From the NCBI GenBank assembly GCA_037126765.1, contig JBBCBC010000016.1, forward strand, positions 15,984,728-16,048,727: a stretch of DNA of 64,000 nucleotides, written 5' to 3'. The notes beneath the pieces are model-generated. The model saw nothing but the letters and a program-made list of their open reading frames with translations, was not told the DNA's origin and did not search any database. This DNA is from Stenogyne calaminthoides. Its lineage: Eukaryota > Streptophyta > Magnoliopsida > Lamiales > Lamiaceae. A program made the position numbers and the translations under genes. Below, in pieces: positions 33,760-45,860 of this stretch; positions within the stretch are counted from its first letter, which is position 1; every line of letters begins with the position of its first letter.

Positions 33760-33970
33760 GGCGTATGCCTCCCATTTTGTGGGTGGTGGATCGAGATCCA
33801 CTAATCATGTTTGTTTCACATTCTGAGGGATTCAAGCCGGACAAGCAACTTAATGGGAGTGAGCTCCTCATCACCTTTGGCGATCTTTCTGAGAGTGGCG
33901 GTGAAGCGATGGGAGAAGTGCACCTATCTTTTGAAAGCCAGTGCTTTAATTTTTGAGATATTCTTTATGT
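33760..33970 (+). pseudogene. Element B protease remnant
   Basis: 33765-33956 encodes WVVDRDPLIMFVSHSEGF followed by GSELLITFGDLSESGGEAMGEVHL. This aligns with the Copia WILDSGATNHVC...F...GNG..V.A.A.G...L domain. The D(S/T)G active site appears as DRDP, so the catalytic motif is altered. In C the same place reads VMDLGSLIIFVSLSEGF. Confidence 0.65.
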
Positions 33971-34019
33971 TTGATTTTTAGAAATAATTAGTTTTCGGTT
34001 TCTAAACTTTTATGATGGA

Positions 34020-35030
34020 TATTTGATTTACTTTTTAATAAAGTTGTTACCATTTTTCTTTTTGATAACTTTGCTCTGTCATGGAGCGTTGTTGAATGAT
34101 CTCTATCTGATTATGCTTGTGCACACCACTCACGAAATGTATTCTATAACACATCATTTATTTAGAAAAAAAAAGCGTTCGCCAGTGAGCAGAGACACTT
34201 CTTTGGCATCTAAGATTGGGTCATATAAATCAAAAGATGATCAAAAGGTTGGTGAGAGCGGTTCACTAGGGCTTCTCCAAGTTGAGCCGATTCAACCTGC
34301 GAATCATGTTTGGAGAGTAATATGACCGAGAGGGCATTGGAGCCAAGGGAATAGTGCCAAATAAGTGTTAGAGATCGTTTACCGCGGATGTCGTAGTTGA
34401 TGTCAACCAAAAGCAAAGGAGGTTATGGGTAATTTTATTGATGATTACTCGAGGTACATTTTTCCTTATGAAGCGTGAAGTTGAGACCTTTGAGAAATTC
34501 TAAGAATTTAAGGCTCAAGCAGAGAATCTGGGAAAAAGCGTATCAAGTCTCTCTGATCTCGTCGTGGAGGCGAATACCTCGGCGATGTGTTTTTGAACTA
34601 CTTATCGATGAAGGATTGTATCATCTCACTTTTGCACCGGAACCCCTCAACAAAATGGGGTTGCGGAGGAAAATAACAATTCTTTTGGAAATGGTTAGAT
34701 CAATGATGAGTTATGCGGATCTTCAGAAATTAGATTACGGGGTCATACCTTGGAAGCGGCGACTTACATTCTAAACTTGGTGCTATCAAATCGGTTCCCA
34801 AAACTCCCAAAAGAATTGTGGGCGGCTTGAGCCTAGTATGAGAACACATGAGAATTTGGGGGTGTCAGGCCTATGTGTTGGACAAGGAAATCGATAAATT
34901 GGATCCTCGTCGAATTAAGGTTGTTTGTAGGATACCAGAGGGAACAAAAGGGTGTATGTTCTATAGTCCCGAAGATCAAAAGGTGGTCATCTATCTTTAG
35001 ATTTTTGGAAAGAAGACTATATGAAGCTTA
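34020..35030 (+). pseudogene. Element B integrase remnant
   Basis: 34200-34330 carries the HHCC region in broken frames (KSKDDQKVGESGSLG...ANH type). 34430-34460 is the IDDYSR part of the core with the first aspartate. 34635-34680 corresponds to the G.PQQNG.AE.KN motif ('ccgg aacccctcaacaaaatggggttgcggag'). The text continues to MVRSMMSYADLQ (34691-34726), then FLKLPKELW / RIWGCQAYVLDKEIDKLDPR (34850-34912) and GYQREQKGVCSIVPKIKR (about 34932-34985). The order matches the C integrase. Confidence 0.75.
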
Positions 35031-36240
35031 GAAAACCAGCGAACCTAAATGAGCTTAGAGGGCAAACCTTAGTGTCTGTCTTAGATGATATACCAAGCGA
35101 TCTGTTTTTCTGGCAGGAGCCTCATCATAGTGGGAGGGTTGTTAGGCGACTCCGAGAGATTCAAGGGAATAGGAGAGTCCTCGGACTTGATTTCGGACAA
35201 GGCGAATCGAGACCCATGGATATATAATGAGGCATTCCAAGATAAGTATCACGATTTCTTGGCAAGCAACAATGAAAGCGAAATGGGTTCTATGTTTCAT
35301 AATAGAGTGTAGGGGAGCTAGTCGAACCACTTAATGAAGTCAAACCCATTAGATGCAAATGGGTATGTAAGAGGAAAAAGAGGACGGACGGGAAGTTTGA
35401 AACCTTTAAAAGCAAAACTAGTGGCGAAAGGTTATACTCGAGAAAAGAAGGGATCGATTATGAGGAAACTTTTTAGCGTAGCCATCTTAAGTCCATCTGT
35501 ATTCTCTTATCGATTCTTTGCGCATTTTCGACTTTGAAAATCGGCAAATGGATGTCAAAGGCGACTTTCCATAGCGAAGTCTTGATGAAGAGATCCGTAT
35601 CAACAACCCCAAGACTTCATTGAAGCGGGCAAGAAACACCAAGTTTGTAGCTCAAGAGGTCCATTTACGGACTCAAGCGGGCATCGAGCTTGGAACCAAT
35701 GTTTTGATCATGTAATAAAGTCTTATGGGTTTGATCAAAAGCGAGTTTTGAAAGTTATTGTGTATAAAAGCGTGCCGGAGCTGCATTGGTATTCTTAATC
35801 TTTGTCGTAGATAACATTGTGATCATCGGGAATGATGTGAAGGTGTGATCGGGCGTAAAGGGCATGGTTTTCAAAAGCGGTTTGATATGAAAGACTTAGG
35901 GAAAGCCGGGACCGTCCTTGGGATCAAGATCACTTTCGAGATCGTAAGAAAAGGATGATCGAGTTATCACAAGTTTCATACATAGACCTTTGTCTTGAAA
36001 GCACTTGACATGCAAGATTCGAAAGGATTCATACCTTTCGGGGCTTGGAATCCATCTATCGAAAATGTCCCTAAGATGCGAGAGGAGATAGATGACATGA
36101 AAGGCATTCCACAATAGCCTGATTTTGTCGGAAAACCTTATGTATGCAATCTTGTATACGAGACCGGATATACGCTGCGTAAGCATGGTAGCAAGATATC
36201 AAAGTAACCCGGGGAAAAGCGCATTGGGCGACATTTAAAA
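35031..36240 (+). pseudogene. Element B reverse transcriptase remnant
   Basis: In mixed frames: a VKPIRCKWVCKRKRGRTGSLK(T)FKAKLVAKGYTREKK start (35338-35450), the frame matching 'GSIMRKLFSVAILSPS' (IDYEETFSPVAMLKSIRI), HRAWNQCFDHVIKSYGF (near 35688-35735), FVVDNIVIIGNDV (about 35800-35840; the YVDD position reads VVDN), and KAWFSKRFDMKDLGKAGTVLGIKI (about 35860-35930). It matches C 63080-64000. Confidence 0.8.
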
Positions 36241-36879
36241 AACGATACGAAGTGTCACGAAAAAGAACTCGGGATAGAATGTTGATTTATCGATCGGATA
36301 CTCAAATCCCCGCCATTTACCGCGGACTCGGATTTTCCAATCGATTTAGATTCGAAATTATACGCCTCGATTAGTGTGTTTCCATTTTGGGAAGTGTAGC
36401 CATCAAATGGGCCGAGTGTGAAGCGAAATGCATCCTTGACTCAACCATGGAAGTCGGGTAAGTAGTTGCTTGTGAAGCGGTGAAAAGAACCGATTGGGCT
36501 CTAAATCTTCTTAGTGGACTTGGATGGTGTTGTGAATTTTATACAGCAATATCTGCTAGAAGGCGATTTACCAAATTCAAAGAGAACCGAAGTCCACGAG
36601 TCAAACAAACACATTAAAGGAAAGGCGTCTTATCGAGAAATCGTTAGAGAGGAGATATAGATGTGGCAAAGATAGCGTCGAGGATAGCCTGGCGAGATCC
36701 ATTCCAAAGCGTCGCCTCTGAATACATTCGAGAGACATGTGAGTGGAATGGGTGTCAAGACCGTTGCCAATCTGCTTTGAGTATAAGTGGGAGAAATAAT
36801 TAGATTCGTGTAGGTGACATTAGATGTCACGGACTACTCGAGACATGTTGTAGTATACTTAAAAGCGGACTTTGAGTAT
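36241..36879 (+). pseudogene. Element B RNase H remnant and 3' end of pol
   Basis: The region carries KAALGDI.KTIRSVTKKNSG.NVDLSI (about 36220-36300), the RNase H start (D..F..D.D..KS.SG type, decayed, 36330-36400), GSVAIKWAECEAKCILDSTMEVG (36396-36455; expected V.WKS.KQ..IA.STTEAEY), and GLG near 36515. The last part lies just before two polypurine-like tracts. Confidence 0.65.
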
Positions 36880-36890
36880 AAGTGGGAGAT
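36880..36890 (+). promoter_or_regulatory. Element B polypurine tract
   Basis: aagtgggagat directly precedes the 3' LTR. The same ctttgagtataagtgggaga sequence occurs about 96 bp upstream (36774-36793), so the tract and its surroundings are duplicated. Confidence 0.8.
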
Positions 36891-38722
36891 TGTTGGGATT
36901 ATCTTTGAAAAAAAGTATGCTTTTACTTTGTATAATCGGCGAATTTTTCGGACTTATTCTTTGAAATAAATTGTTTATCACTAATGCTTTAAATATGATT
37001 GAATGTTATATATATTTTTACATAACTGTTCAATAATTAAATGCGTGTTACCTTTGTAGTTAATTTAGTGATGCGGATCACGGAAGATTAAATTAACGGA
37101 TCCTTGCATAACTATAAATCGCCATTCGACCTAGATGAAATGAACAACCATCGCGAAAGGTTGAGATGTAAGGCTCGAGATTGGTTTGTCTTGACAGAGA
37201 TTACACTAGTCATGGTGATGCATTTGAATAGGACCCTCTGAGGAGGATAAATTCTTGAGTGAACAAGGAAGAATTAGACCTCATTGGTTCGTTGTTTCTT
37301 AACCTTCATCCTTAAATAGGATCATGTGGGATTGGTAACTATTGCTTTGACTTATCATGGGTAGCGAATCGGGGAGATTCAATACTTTTTATCTTGGGCA
37401 ATATTATTGGTCACATGTGATTGCTAAGATTTATCTGAAGAATGCGTGTGCAAATATATCTTTGCTTGATTTGCCCCTTGGGAGGTTCATAAGTTTTATC
37501 ATACCAAATCTTACAAGTGGAATTAGTTTCGGTATGGATAATAATGTTGAGCCGTTCCTCGACCAAGGACAAAAGATATTAATTAGCGGAAAGCTATTTG
37601 GTGGCTTGAATTAATTAATGGGCTAGATAATCTTTAAACGAGAAATAATGATGGGGAGCCATATTGATTTGTAATATGGGTTAAGATGGATAGTCTGATA
37701 TTAATTATGTAGTGGGATTAATTAATATTTATGGGCTTGAATTATATTGTGGCTCAATGTTAGATATTCAAGATCCGTTAGAAGGTCGATCTTAATTATC
37801 CTAAAGGCCCCTGAGGTAGCCCGACAAATAGTCCAATATTTGAAAAAAAGGTGATTAAAATAAAATAAATATTGTTCTTAATTTTCCAACCAAAATTTGA
37901 AATTTATAGATATTTTGGGAGAAAAGATTTTCTTTGAATTTTGTTATGGAATGAAGATATGTATTCTTGGAATACAAGATTATCTCATTAAATTCAAAAA
38001 ATCTCATTAGCTTATCTATATAGTAATTTTCAAAAAAAAATAGAAAATATGATGAGCAAGAAAGATTTTCTTGATTTTCTTGAAGCGATATTATGGAAGA
38101 TATGTATTTCTTGAAATACGAGAATATCTCATAAATTCAAGAAGATCGAATCTTGGATTCTTGCACATTAGTTTTCGAAAAATATCCATAATTGAGGAGG
38201 TGGGATTTTTGTGGAATATTTTAATTATGGGAAAAAATAATATAGAAGATATATTCAAGATTTCTTGGTGACCAAGAAAAGTCTTCTCCCACATTGATTT
38301 TCTACAAAATTTTGACCCTCCCTCTCCTATAAATAGGGGATGATTAGTTCATTCCCAAGTACAATTCCATGTCTTTGGAAATATTAGCAAATCCACAAAA
38401 GGTGGTGCAACAAAGTTTATTTTTTCCTTTTGTTAATTGTTGACAAGTGTCCTTCTTGGGATAGTTGAGAAAAGGCTAAGGAATACTTAGGAAATCCTTT
38501 TGGTTAGTCCGTCCGGCCGAAGTCCTTTGCCATCCAGAGAATGCGTTCCGTAAAACGTAGATTCGCATCGTGGGTTTTTCGTGGTTTTTATATGCATGAT
38601 ATGTTGTTGCAATTATTATTTGAATTAATATAGGATTAATTCATGCTAGTAATAATTAATGAATTAAATTTGTATTTAAATATTCACCCGAGAATTGATG
38701 CATGCAAATAATTCCCCAGCCA
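36891..38722 (+). repeat. Element B 3' LTR
   Basis: Starts TGTTGGGATTATC, TATA box at 38328-38335, ends aattccccagcca before GATAG. It keeps the segment deleted from the 5' LTR (about 38645-38710). Confidence 0.88.
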
Positions 38723-38727
38723 GATAG

Positions 38728-39840
38728 AACCTTATTCGGGATAGAAGATGGGAAAGATATCTTACTTGTTAGGATATATGTTGATGACATTATCTTTGGA
38801 TCCCCAAATCATCGGTTGTGTGAGAAGTTTTCTACAGCGATGAAAGGAAAGTTTGAAATGTCGATGATGGGGAGATGAATTTCTTTCTAGGACTTGGTGA
38901 AAGCAGTCTAAAGAAGAATTTTTTTTCATCAATCGAGCAAAATATACGGAGATCGATTGCAAGTATGGTATTAAGGAATTGCAATGCGGTTAAATTCCCA
39001 CGAATACTAACTACAAGATGGATCGATCGATCGAAAAAAATCGATTAACCATCACGATTATAGAGGATCATTGGATCATTGCTCTATCTCTTGACAAGTA
39101 GACACTGACATTACTTTTTGCTATTGGGATATATGCAAGATACCAAGCTAATCTAAAGGCCCAGTCACATGGAAGCTTCAAGAAGATATTGAGATATCTA
39201 AAGGGGCACCGTGAATAGAGGATTATGGTATCAGTGATGATAACCTTGAATTAGCTTTGGTTATTGAGATCTTTGATTATGGTGGTTGCGAAATTGACAA
39301 GAAGTCCACTTTAGGAGCGTATCAATTTCTTGGAAGCAAATGGTATCCTGTTTTTTCTAAAAAGCGGACCTCGATGGCAACTAATCTCTTTGAAATTTGA
39401 ATACAGCATTTGCGAGGAAGTTATTGTGCACAAATTCTTTGGCTAAGACAACAATTGAGAGATTATAAAGTTATGGCCAATGAAGTTCCCATGATGCGTG
39501 ACAGGGCGGATTACAATTGCTATATCACAAAATCTGTCTTTGTACTAGATATAGCCGCGTGGATATCGGACATCATTTCATTAGAGACCATGTGAGAAAG
39601 AAAAAGACATCGGGATGGGAAAATTCATCTTGATAAACAAAAAGTGATATTCTTACTAAGCCTTTAATTTGAGTCAAGAATTTGGGAACTATCGATTGAA
39701 TTAGGAATGTTGTATCGGTGAGTAATTTATCACGAAAGAGAAGTTCTTGGATGCATGAAGTTTTTGATAAGAAAACTCGGGACAAATACCACTCGAGGAT
39801 GGGCGAGAATCGGGGATGGTTTTGTCCGGTAAGTGTTGAT
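38728..39840 (+). pseudogene. Element A reverse transcriptase C-terminal half and RNase H
   Basis: Directly after element B the A frame continues with KDILLVRIYVDDIIFGSPNH (38752-38811), including the catalytic YVDD at 38777-38788. KFEMSMMGEMNFFLGL follows (38850-38897 with one frame change), then GSLLYLL near 39071. RNase H follows: DYGGCEIDKKSTLGAYQFLG (39277-39336), PVFSKKRTSMAT (39349-39384), and GSYCAQILWLRQQLRDY (39418-39468), ending in a decayed H.....DI..HFIR stretch near 39550. YVDDIIFGS and CAQILW..QQL are typical of Sirevirus-like Copia elements. Confidence 0.85.
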
Positions 39841-40276
39841 GCAGCAAGTATTCAATTAATCTGAAACACACTTGACACATGCATTTACTCACAAGTATTT
39901 ATTTGATCGGTAATCATTTGAAATAAATACAAAAGACTTTGAACTTTATCTTGGGAATGTTTGAAGAATTATTGGCTAAAGTTTTGGCGAGAACACAAGG
40001 GTTTACCTCGATTAAGTGATACATCATTTTGTCATCCTATTTTTTTTGCCACTAAAAATGCTTTTATGCTTATTTGCTATTAATAGAAAATAAATCTTGA
40101 GATTATTACAATCAATAAAGTCGTTTATTCGGATTTAATCTCAACCATTGATCTATATCCTTCTAATCACATATATACATTTTTTTTGCCAAAACACTTA
40201 TAATTTTACACTCTGCATCCCTGCGTAAAAGCGTTCAAACTATCAAACCCTCCGAATATTCTAAACCAAACTCTTG
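39841..40276 (+). other. Element A spacer between pol and the envelope-like ORF
   Basis: AT-rich, with T runs at 40050 and 40181. No protein, RNA gene or repeat pair is seen. Confidence 0.5.
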
Positions 40277-41385
40277 ATGGAATTCCCAAACTCACGGAAT
40301 GATAAGGAATCTCATGAGAATCGGAGAAACCTTATTTTGAGCATGTGGTGGAGATGGGCGATAACAAAACCCACGCCGGTGAGGAAAAGCTCTCCATATG
40401 CTTGACTAGCTCATTTGGGAAGATTGGTGGAAACAAACGAGCTTGAGTTATCATAGGAGTTCTTTGCGGTTCGTGATCAACTTTCTTGAGAAGACACCAA
40501 TGGAGCCTTGGTCACCGCCAAATCGGCTTTGGCACTTATGCAAAATCAAAGCGAGAGGTTATTCTGCATGAAAAGAGATATGGTTATCTTTAACCAATAT
40601 CAATGATGTATTTGAGTTGAATGATAGAGGTAATGATCCAGCAGTGTATATGATTGGAAGAGAGCAGGAGATTTTAGATAGGTTTTCTATTTCAAAGGTT
40701 TCACTAAAGGGTGCTTTGAATAAGAAATGTCTAAAACCAGTCTATCGAATCCTCATTGATATTGTGGCGAAGTGTTTGATGAGAACTTCTTGGAGTTTAG
40801 AGCATGTTAGCCGAAACAAGTTGAGGTTAATAGCTGCAATCGAGGATTCACCGTCAAGAGATTTCAATTGGTTGAAATTCTTGGCAAGCTGCATACTTAA
40901 CCAGAATCAGAAGATTAAGTATAACAAAGCAACGTTCAATAAAGCCGGAAAGGTATTGTTTGCAACGAAGATAAGCTATCTTCTAGAAACCTTGACAAGG
41001 AAGAATATGTTTTTCTTGATCGGTTCTACTTTCAATCGGAATAGAATCATGTTTCGAAGGCCTAAGTCGCAGAAGAGGAGACAGGCGACTTCTTAGAGTA
41101 TGAGTTCTATAGCTCAGGATGAGCCTGAAGAGCGGGCTATCCAGGAAGAGCCTGAACAACAGACAGAGCAAGTTGAGGTTGAGAGCTCTGAATCAGATCA
41201 GGATAGGTTGACTATTGCTGATATCACCTGTACTAAAGGCAAAAAGGTGTCTGAGAAGGCCGCAGAGGAACCTGAGAAGAGGAGAAAGGCACTTGAGCTC
41301 CTGAAAGTAAAGAGGGAAACAGGTGAGAGGAAGAAGGCTCAGGATGAGCAGAAGAGGAAGAAGAGGTTGAGGAAAATAAGTGAAG
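40277..41385 (+). pseudogene. Element A envelope-like ORF (Sirevirus type), first part
   Basis: It comprises an ATG at 40277, broken frames to about 40610, then an open frame of 159 codons (40617-41096) and a second of about 95 codons from A (41100-41385). The first contains GREQEILDRFSISKVSLKGAL..KCLKPVYRILIDIVAKCLM (about residues 13-58), then a helical stretch to LFATKISYLLETL. This resembles the globular part of the envelope-like proteins that many Sireviruses carry after pol. The second is very rich in E, K and R (EEPEKRRKALELLKVKRE), probably a coiled coil. No signal peptide or membrane segment is visible. D2 cuts the ORF at about 41385, and its tail is at 57053. The family match is by memory, and the role of these proteins is unknown. 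Confidence 0.6.
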
Positions 41386-41391
41386 TGGTTG

Positions 41392-42982
41392 TGTTGGAAT
41401 TTAGAGGCATGTAAACACGTAATACATGCGCAGCGAAAATTAAAGTTCACCAACAATGAACAGTTAATTGCATAATTAAATACGAGTAAATGTTAACAGA
41501 ATTCTTAAAGTAATTCGTACACGGATTCCTCAACTATGGTATCCACTTAACAGTCGTTTACTAATCTGCACAAATCTGTCAGCGTTGAATCCCCGAGATG
41601 AATTTGCTAGGAAAATTCTAACTTAGAGATTTTATGGAGAAAATATGAACTCACGTATTATGAATTCCCAAGAGCTCATATATATAGGAGAGACCCAGCT
41701 TAAATCTTAAGATAACCTTTATTAGGAAAAATCCATAATTAAATAAATCTCTTAGATTTATTTCCCACATATAAATCTCTACGGATTTAAATCCCTTATA
41801 TGAAAAAATCTCTACGATTTATTTCCATATATATTAAATCCTACAATAATATTCCAAATATTATTATTGGGAATTCTTATTTAATTAAATCTAATTTAAT
41901 TAAATATTAATAATAATTAATTTCAAATTAATCTATTATTAATTACTTCTCCATAAATTAAATATTAAATCTAATTTAACATTTAATCAACCAACTATAA
42001 TTAGTAAACAACCATTACTTGTTGTGTGACCCATAGGCCCTCATATATAGAGCGATTAGTCAAACTAACGGTCTTAATTGAACCCTAGACAATAAATCGA
42101 CATTCTCAATATACCAAAGTGCGTTGCGAGAAATGTGCAACTCGTAAGCTGAAACATGAAACATGGGCTATTACAATTTCCTCCTTTCATTCACGAATAC
42201 TCGATTAAGTCTTGAACATGATGAAGTGTCTATTCAAATAACTTAATCAATTTATCTCCAATCACTAATTGATCATGTATGTCACACTTAGCCACAAAGT
42301 CTAAGTTGGCGTGCATCGGCAGTGACTTTGATCGATTATGATGAGAAGATGAGTATTCTCTCTAAATCCACTTTGAGGAATGAATCCTATTATTGGCTCA
42401 ACTACCCGCGCACATGAACCGTGATGAATCAAATCAAGCCATATCTACCCGTAGGCGGGTCTGGCGTCGGTCGTAGTCAAAGTTCATCATTTCACACATG
42501 TAAATGCGTATTGACCTCAAGTCGAAAGGAGTGTCGCATCGGTCCCTGGCAAGAGACACCCGTAGACACATATAGTAGAACTACATCAAAGCGGTTTCTC
42601 GGATGGGTATACCAATACCCTCAAGGTATTTGTGCATCCATCATGAAATACTAGTATCTCGTAGTAAGTGAGATCTTACTACACTCTCTAAAAGTATGAT
42701 CTGGATCGCACACCAATCTCCTTTGCATCATCAATATCTCATTCTTGATAATCCTTGATGGGGCTATTTGAGAATCATGCTTTAGTCATATGGGTTCTCA
42801 CAACCTCAATCAATGATGACTCGTAGGAACACTTGCATGAATAAATCAAACAATCAAACATAATATTCAAACAAGTGTGTTGACATACATTAATATTAAA
42901 TGAACTATAATATTAAACCAAATGAATATCATCGAGCATTATGTCCTTACAATAGATTGTCTCTAGGACACTAACACTAACA
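41392..42982 (-). repeat. D2 3' LTR (left copy)
   Basis: It runs from tgttggaattt to cactaaca on the plus strand, so on the minus strand it starts TGTTAGTG and ends CCAACA. A minus-strand TATA box, tatatata, is at 41679-41686. Just to its right (upstream on the minus strand) are tandem 'aaatctctacgatttat' words (about 41735-41830) and a strongly AT-rich palindromic block (41830-41990). The same layout is seen in the other D LTR copies. Confidence 0.85.
41679..41686 (-). promoter_or_regulatory. D-family TATA box
   Basis: The octamer reads tatatata on both strands, in the context gctcatatatataggag. It is conserved as gtatatatag at 55738-55747 and at 12656-12664. In the split D1 LTR the A insertion lies only a few bases upstream (on the minus strand) of this box. 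Confidence 0.6.
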
Positions 42983-42991
42983 ATCTCCCAC
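42983..42991 (-). promoter_or_regulatory. D2 polypurine tract
   Basis: The plus strand reads atctcccac, so the minus strand is gtgggagat next to the LTR. This is the canonical Copia form. Confidence 0.8.
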
Positions 42992-44700
42992 TTGGACTAG
43001 AGTCGATCACCTACATGTCTTACCCCAGACCATCAAATATCTAGTGTGTATGCGAACACTTTCGGTGTTTTTGGTGAAAGGGTCTACCAAATTAAATATG
43101 TGGGAATACATTTTAATTATATTTCTCCTATCCTTATGATCTCTCGGATCAAATGATAAATCTGAGTACATGCTTTCGTTTATCTTGTTGATCTCGGTTT
43201 TCTTTGTATCTTTAATGATTGCACGGACGTTGTCTCAATAAAAATTTTATTAGATAAGCGGCTTTTCGGAACTACCCCTAGTTCTCTTAAAACTATAAAA
43301 TCGAGCGGCCTCCTTGGGGCTTACGATCTGACAATGTACTCAACGGTTCTTGAATCTACGGTCCTTTTTGCTTGGAGCTATTTCAGCCGACCTCTTCATT
43401 ATTGAGTGAAAGCGTAACTTTATTTGTGATTTGTAATCATCACGCGTCGGATTAAACTTTTAATGTCGGCTTAGCGATCACTACTAGTTACATTGTCCAC
43501 TATAGACAAGTAAACATTCTTTAGTTCATCTAAGATACTTGAGAATGGTCTTGGTGACAATCGATTGAGACTCGCGGATTCTTTGGTATTTACCGATGAT
43601 GTTGATAAGCGTAGCCCACGTTTGGCCTCGTCAAGTCATGGCGTACATGAATGAACCAATTGCATATGCATATGGGACATCTTTCATGTGCTTGATATTA
43701 ACTTTCAGCGAAAGGACAATCCTTCTTTGATAGCTTTATCCGTGATTTGCGGATAGAGACCTCTCTTAGAGTTCTCCATCATAAAACACTTCAACATCTT
43801 GTCTACATAGGTGGACTGTGGCAGCCTCAACATCCTCTTGGATCTATCTCTTTGGATCTTGATCCCTAAGATGTAGCTAGCTTCACAAAGATCCTTCACC
43901 ATGAAGGTCTTTGATAATTAATCTTCAGCAATTTGCATTAGCGGGATATTGTTTCTCAAAATCAATGTGTCGTTTGACATACACGATTATGAAAACAATA
44001 TTCTTCCCGTTAATGTTTACAATAAACACAAGGATCTTCGAATTTACGATGAAGTCAAAAGACTTGATAGCCTCGTCAAATTGGATATTCAACTCCTAGA
44101 AGCTTGCTTGATCCATAAATGGATATCTTTAGCTTGCATACTAGATTAGAATTTTACCTAGATGTGAAACCTTCCGGTTAAGTCATAAACACTTCCTTAT
44201 CAATGTTTCCATTGAGGAAAGTTATTTTGACATCCATATATCAAATCTCATAATCACGGTGTCTTTCTTTATCATAAAGTAAAATTCGAATGGACTTGAT
44301 CTTTGCAATTTGGTGAGAAGGTCTCATCATAATCGATGCCTTCGCGTTGACTATAACCTTCGCCACCAACCTAGCTTTGTAGGTTTGTACTTTGTCATTT
44401 ACAAATGGGTCTAACCCGTTTAGGTAACTCGACCAAGTCCAAGACTTGATTGGTGTACATCGAGTCCATCTCGGATTTCATGGCTTCATGCCACTTACGA
44501 ATCGATATCTAATATTGCGAGTAAGTAATAGGATCTACCTTATACGGTATGTCCACATTAATTAGTTCCTCAAGAGGGTAACCGTATCTAATGGCGGATT
44601 ACAATTCTAATATACTTGCAATTTTGGTTGTTAATTTTGTACATACATTACGATAAATGAAAAATTTTTGTGGTGCATCGATTTCATCAATGTCAGAAGA
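42992..44700 (-). pseudogene. D2 RNase H and reverse transcriptase remnant
   Basis: The minus frame 43705-43902 encodes KDLCEASYILGIKIQRDRSKRMLRL.QSTYVDKMLKCFMMENSKRG, the region after the Copia RT catalytic core. The core itself is near 43975, where the frame reads IVYVKRH instead of LYVDDI, probably through indels. The N-terminal part reads YEI..MDVKITFLNGNIDKEVFM..PEGF (about 44200-44290), preceded by FKSIRILL and YKARLVAK. The RNase H part (43000-43600) is badly decayed. Confidence 0.8.
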
Positions 44701-45045
44701 GTCCTCAAAAGCTACACTTTCGGATGCCTCTTGGGCGGGGGAGTTTGAACTATGTTGTTCTCATTCATTACTTGGAGGTTCTTACCTTTGGCAAGCCTAC
44801 TCCAGTACGCTCCCCTTTGGGTGAAGGCGATCACCTAGCGAAAGACTCCCCTTGTGAAAGATTGTTGAATGCTCCATTTGATTCCTTGTCATGTTGCTTT
44901 GACAATATATCAATCTCTTTGTTAATTTGTGGTTCTTGAATATCTTCAAGTTCTATCAACTTCGACCTTGTTCTTAAAGGCATAGTCTTACATGAGGAAC
45001 TTGATGCGCCTAGAAAACAATCGATTATTTCTCAGGTAGATAGAG
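44701..45045 (-). pseudogene. D2 integrase-RT linker
   Basis: This is the low-conservation segment between the integrase C-terminus and RT, collinear with D1 3860-4210. It reads serine- and acid-rich peptides in several frames. No motif is visible. Confidence 0.5.
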
Positions 45046-45860
45046 GTGATATCCTTTAGTTTCCTTAGGATATCCCACAAAGTAACCCTTTTCACCTTTG
45101 GATTCCAACTTGTCGGTAAGCATCCTTTTCACAATCACAGGGCAACCCCATGTTTAATATGTGTAAAAGTTGGCTTCTTGCCACACCATGGTTCATATGG
45201 TGTATGTTCAACCGATTTAGATGGAATCCTATTCAAAATGTAAATTGAGGTTTGTAACGCATATCCCATAAGAATGTTGGAAGATAGGAAAAGCACCTCA
45301 TGGACCTCACAATGTCTAACAGGGTTCGGTTTCTCCTCTCGGACACACCGTTCATCTGAGGTGTTCCGGGAGGATTCCATTTTGACTGGATTCCATGTAA
45401 TTTCAAGTAATCAATGAATTTGTGGCTAAGGTATTCACCTCCTCGATCTGATCGAAGAGTCTTATACTCTTACCAAGTTGTTTTTCTACTTCAGCCTTAA
45501 ACTCTTTGAATTTTCTCAAAAGATTTGAATTTGTGTTTCATAAGATACACGTATCCATATCATGAGAAATCATCAGTAAAATTGATCAAGTATCCGAAGT
45601 GAACCCTAGCTAGAGTGGACAATTGTCCACAAACATCGTTGTAGATCAACTCTAGAACTTATTTGGCATGCACCCATTTCCCAGAAAAGGGTATGTTGAT
45701 CATCTTGCCCATGAGATAAGATTCACAATCTCCATAAGACTCACAGTCGAATGGGGTTAAGTAGTCTAACTTTCTTAACCTTGTAATTCTTTTCTCGTTT
45801 ACATGATTCAAGTTCTACAATGCCATAAGTAAGTAAGGTTTTCATGATTACTAAGTTTGA
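45046..45860 (-). pseudogene. D2 integrase remnant
   Basis: On the minus strand in order: LRKLDYLTPFDCESYG..ESYLMGKM (zinc-binding domain, about 45780-45690), VLELIYNDVCG (about 45655), NFTDDFS (first aspartate, about 45575), LRSDRGGEYL (second aspartate, about 45470-45440), then the frame 45135-45380 with SSNILMGYALQTSIYILNRIPSKSVEHTPYEPWCGKKPTFTHIKHG. Unlike D1 it keeps the core. A TGA and several shifts break it. Confidence 0.8.

Larger units (their letters stand above)
29672..38722 (+). mobile_element. Element B: full-length Ty1/Copia retrotransposon nested in A
   Basis: It is 9051 bp long with 5' LTR 29672-31433, internal gag-protease-integrase-RT-RNase H, polypurine tract and 3' LTR 36891-38722, flanked by GATAG. 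Integrase precedes RT, which is the Copia order. Element C at 57310 belongs to the same family (same LTR start, same leader, same Gag-Pol wording). It interrupts the reverse transcriptase of element A. Confidence 0.9.

Noticed and set aside
41193..41456. Minus frame of 87 codons opposite the coiled-coil segment
   Set aside because: It is the complement of a lysine- and glutamate-rich frame, which commonly gives a long leucine-rich shadow, and it runs into the D2 LTR.
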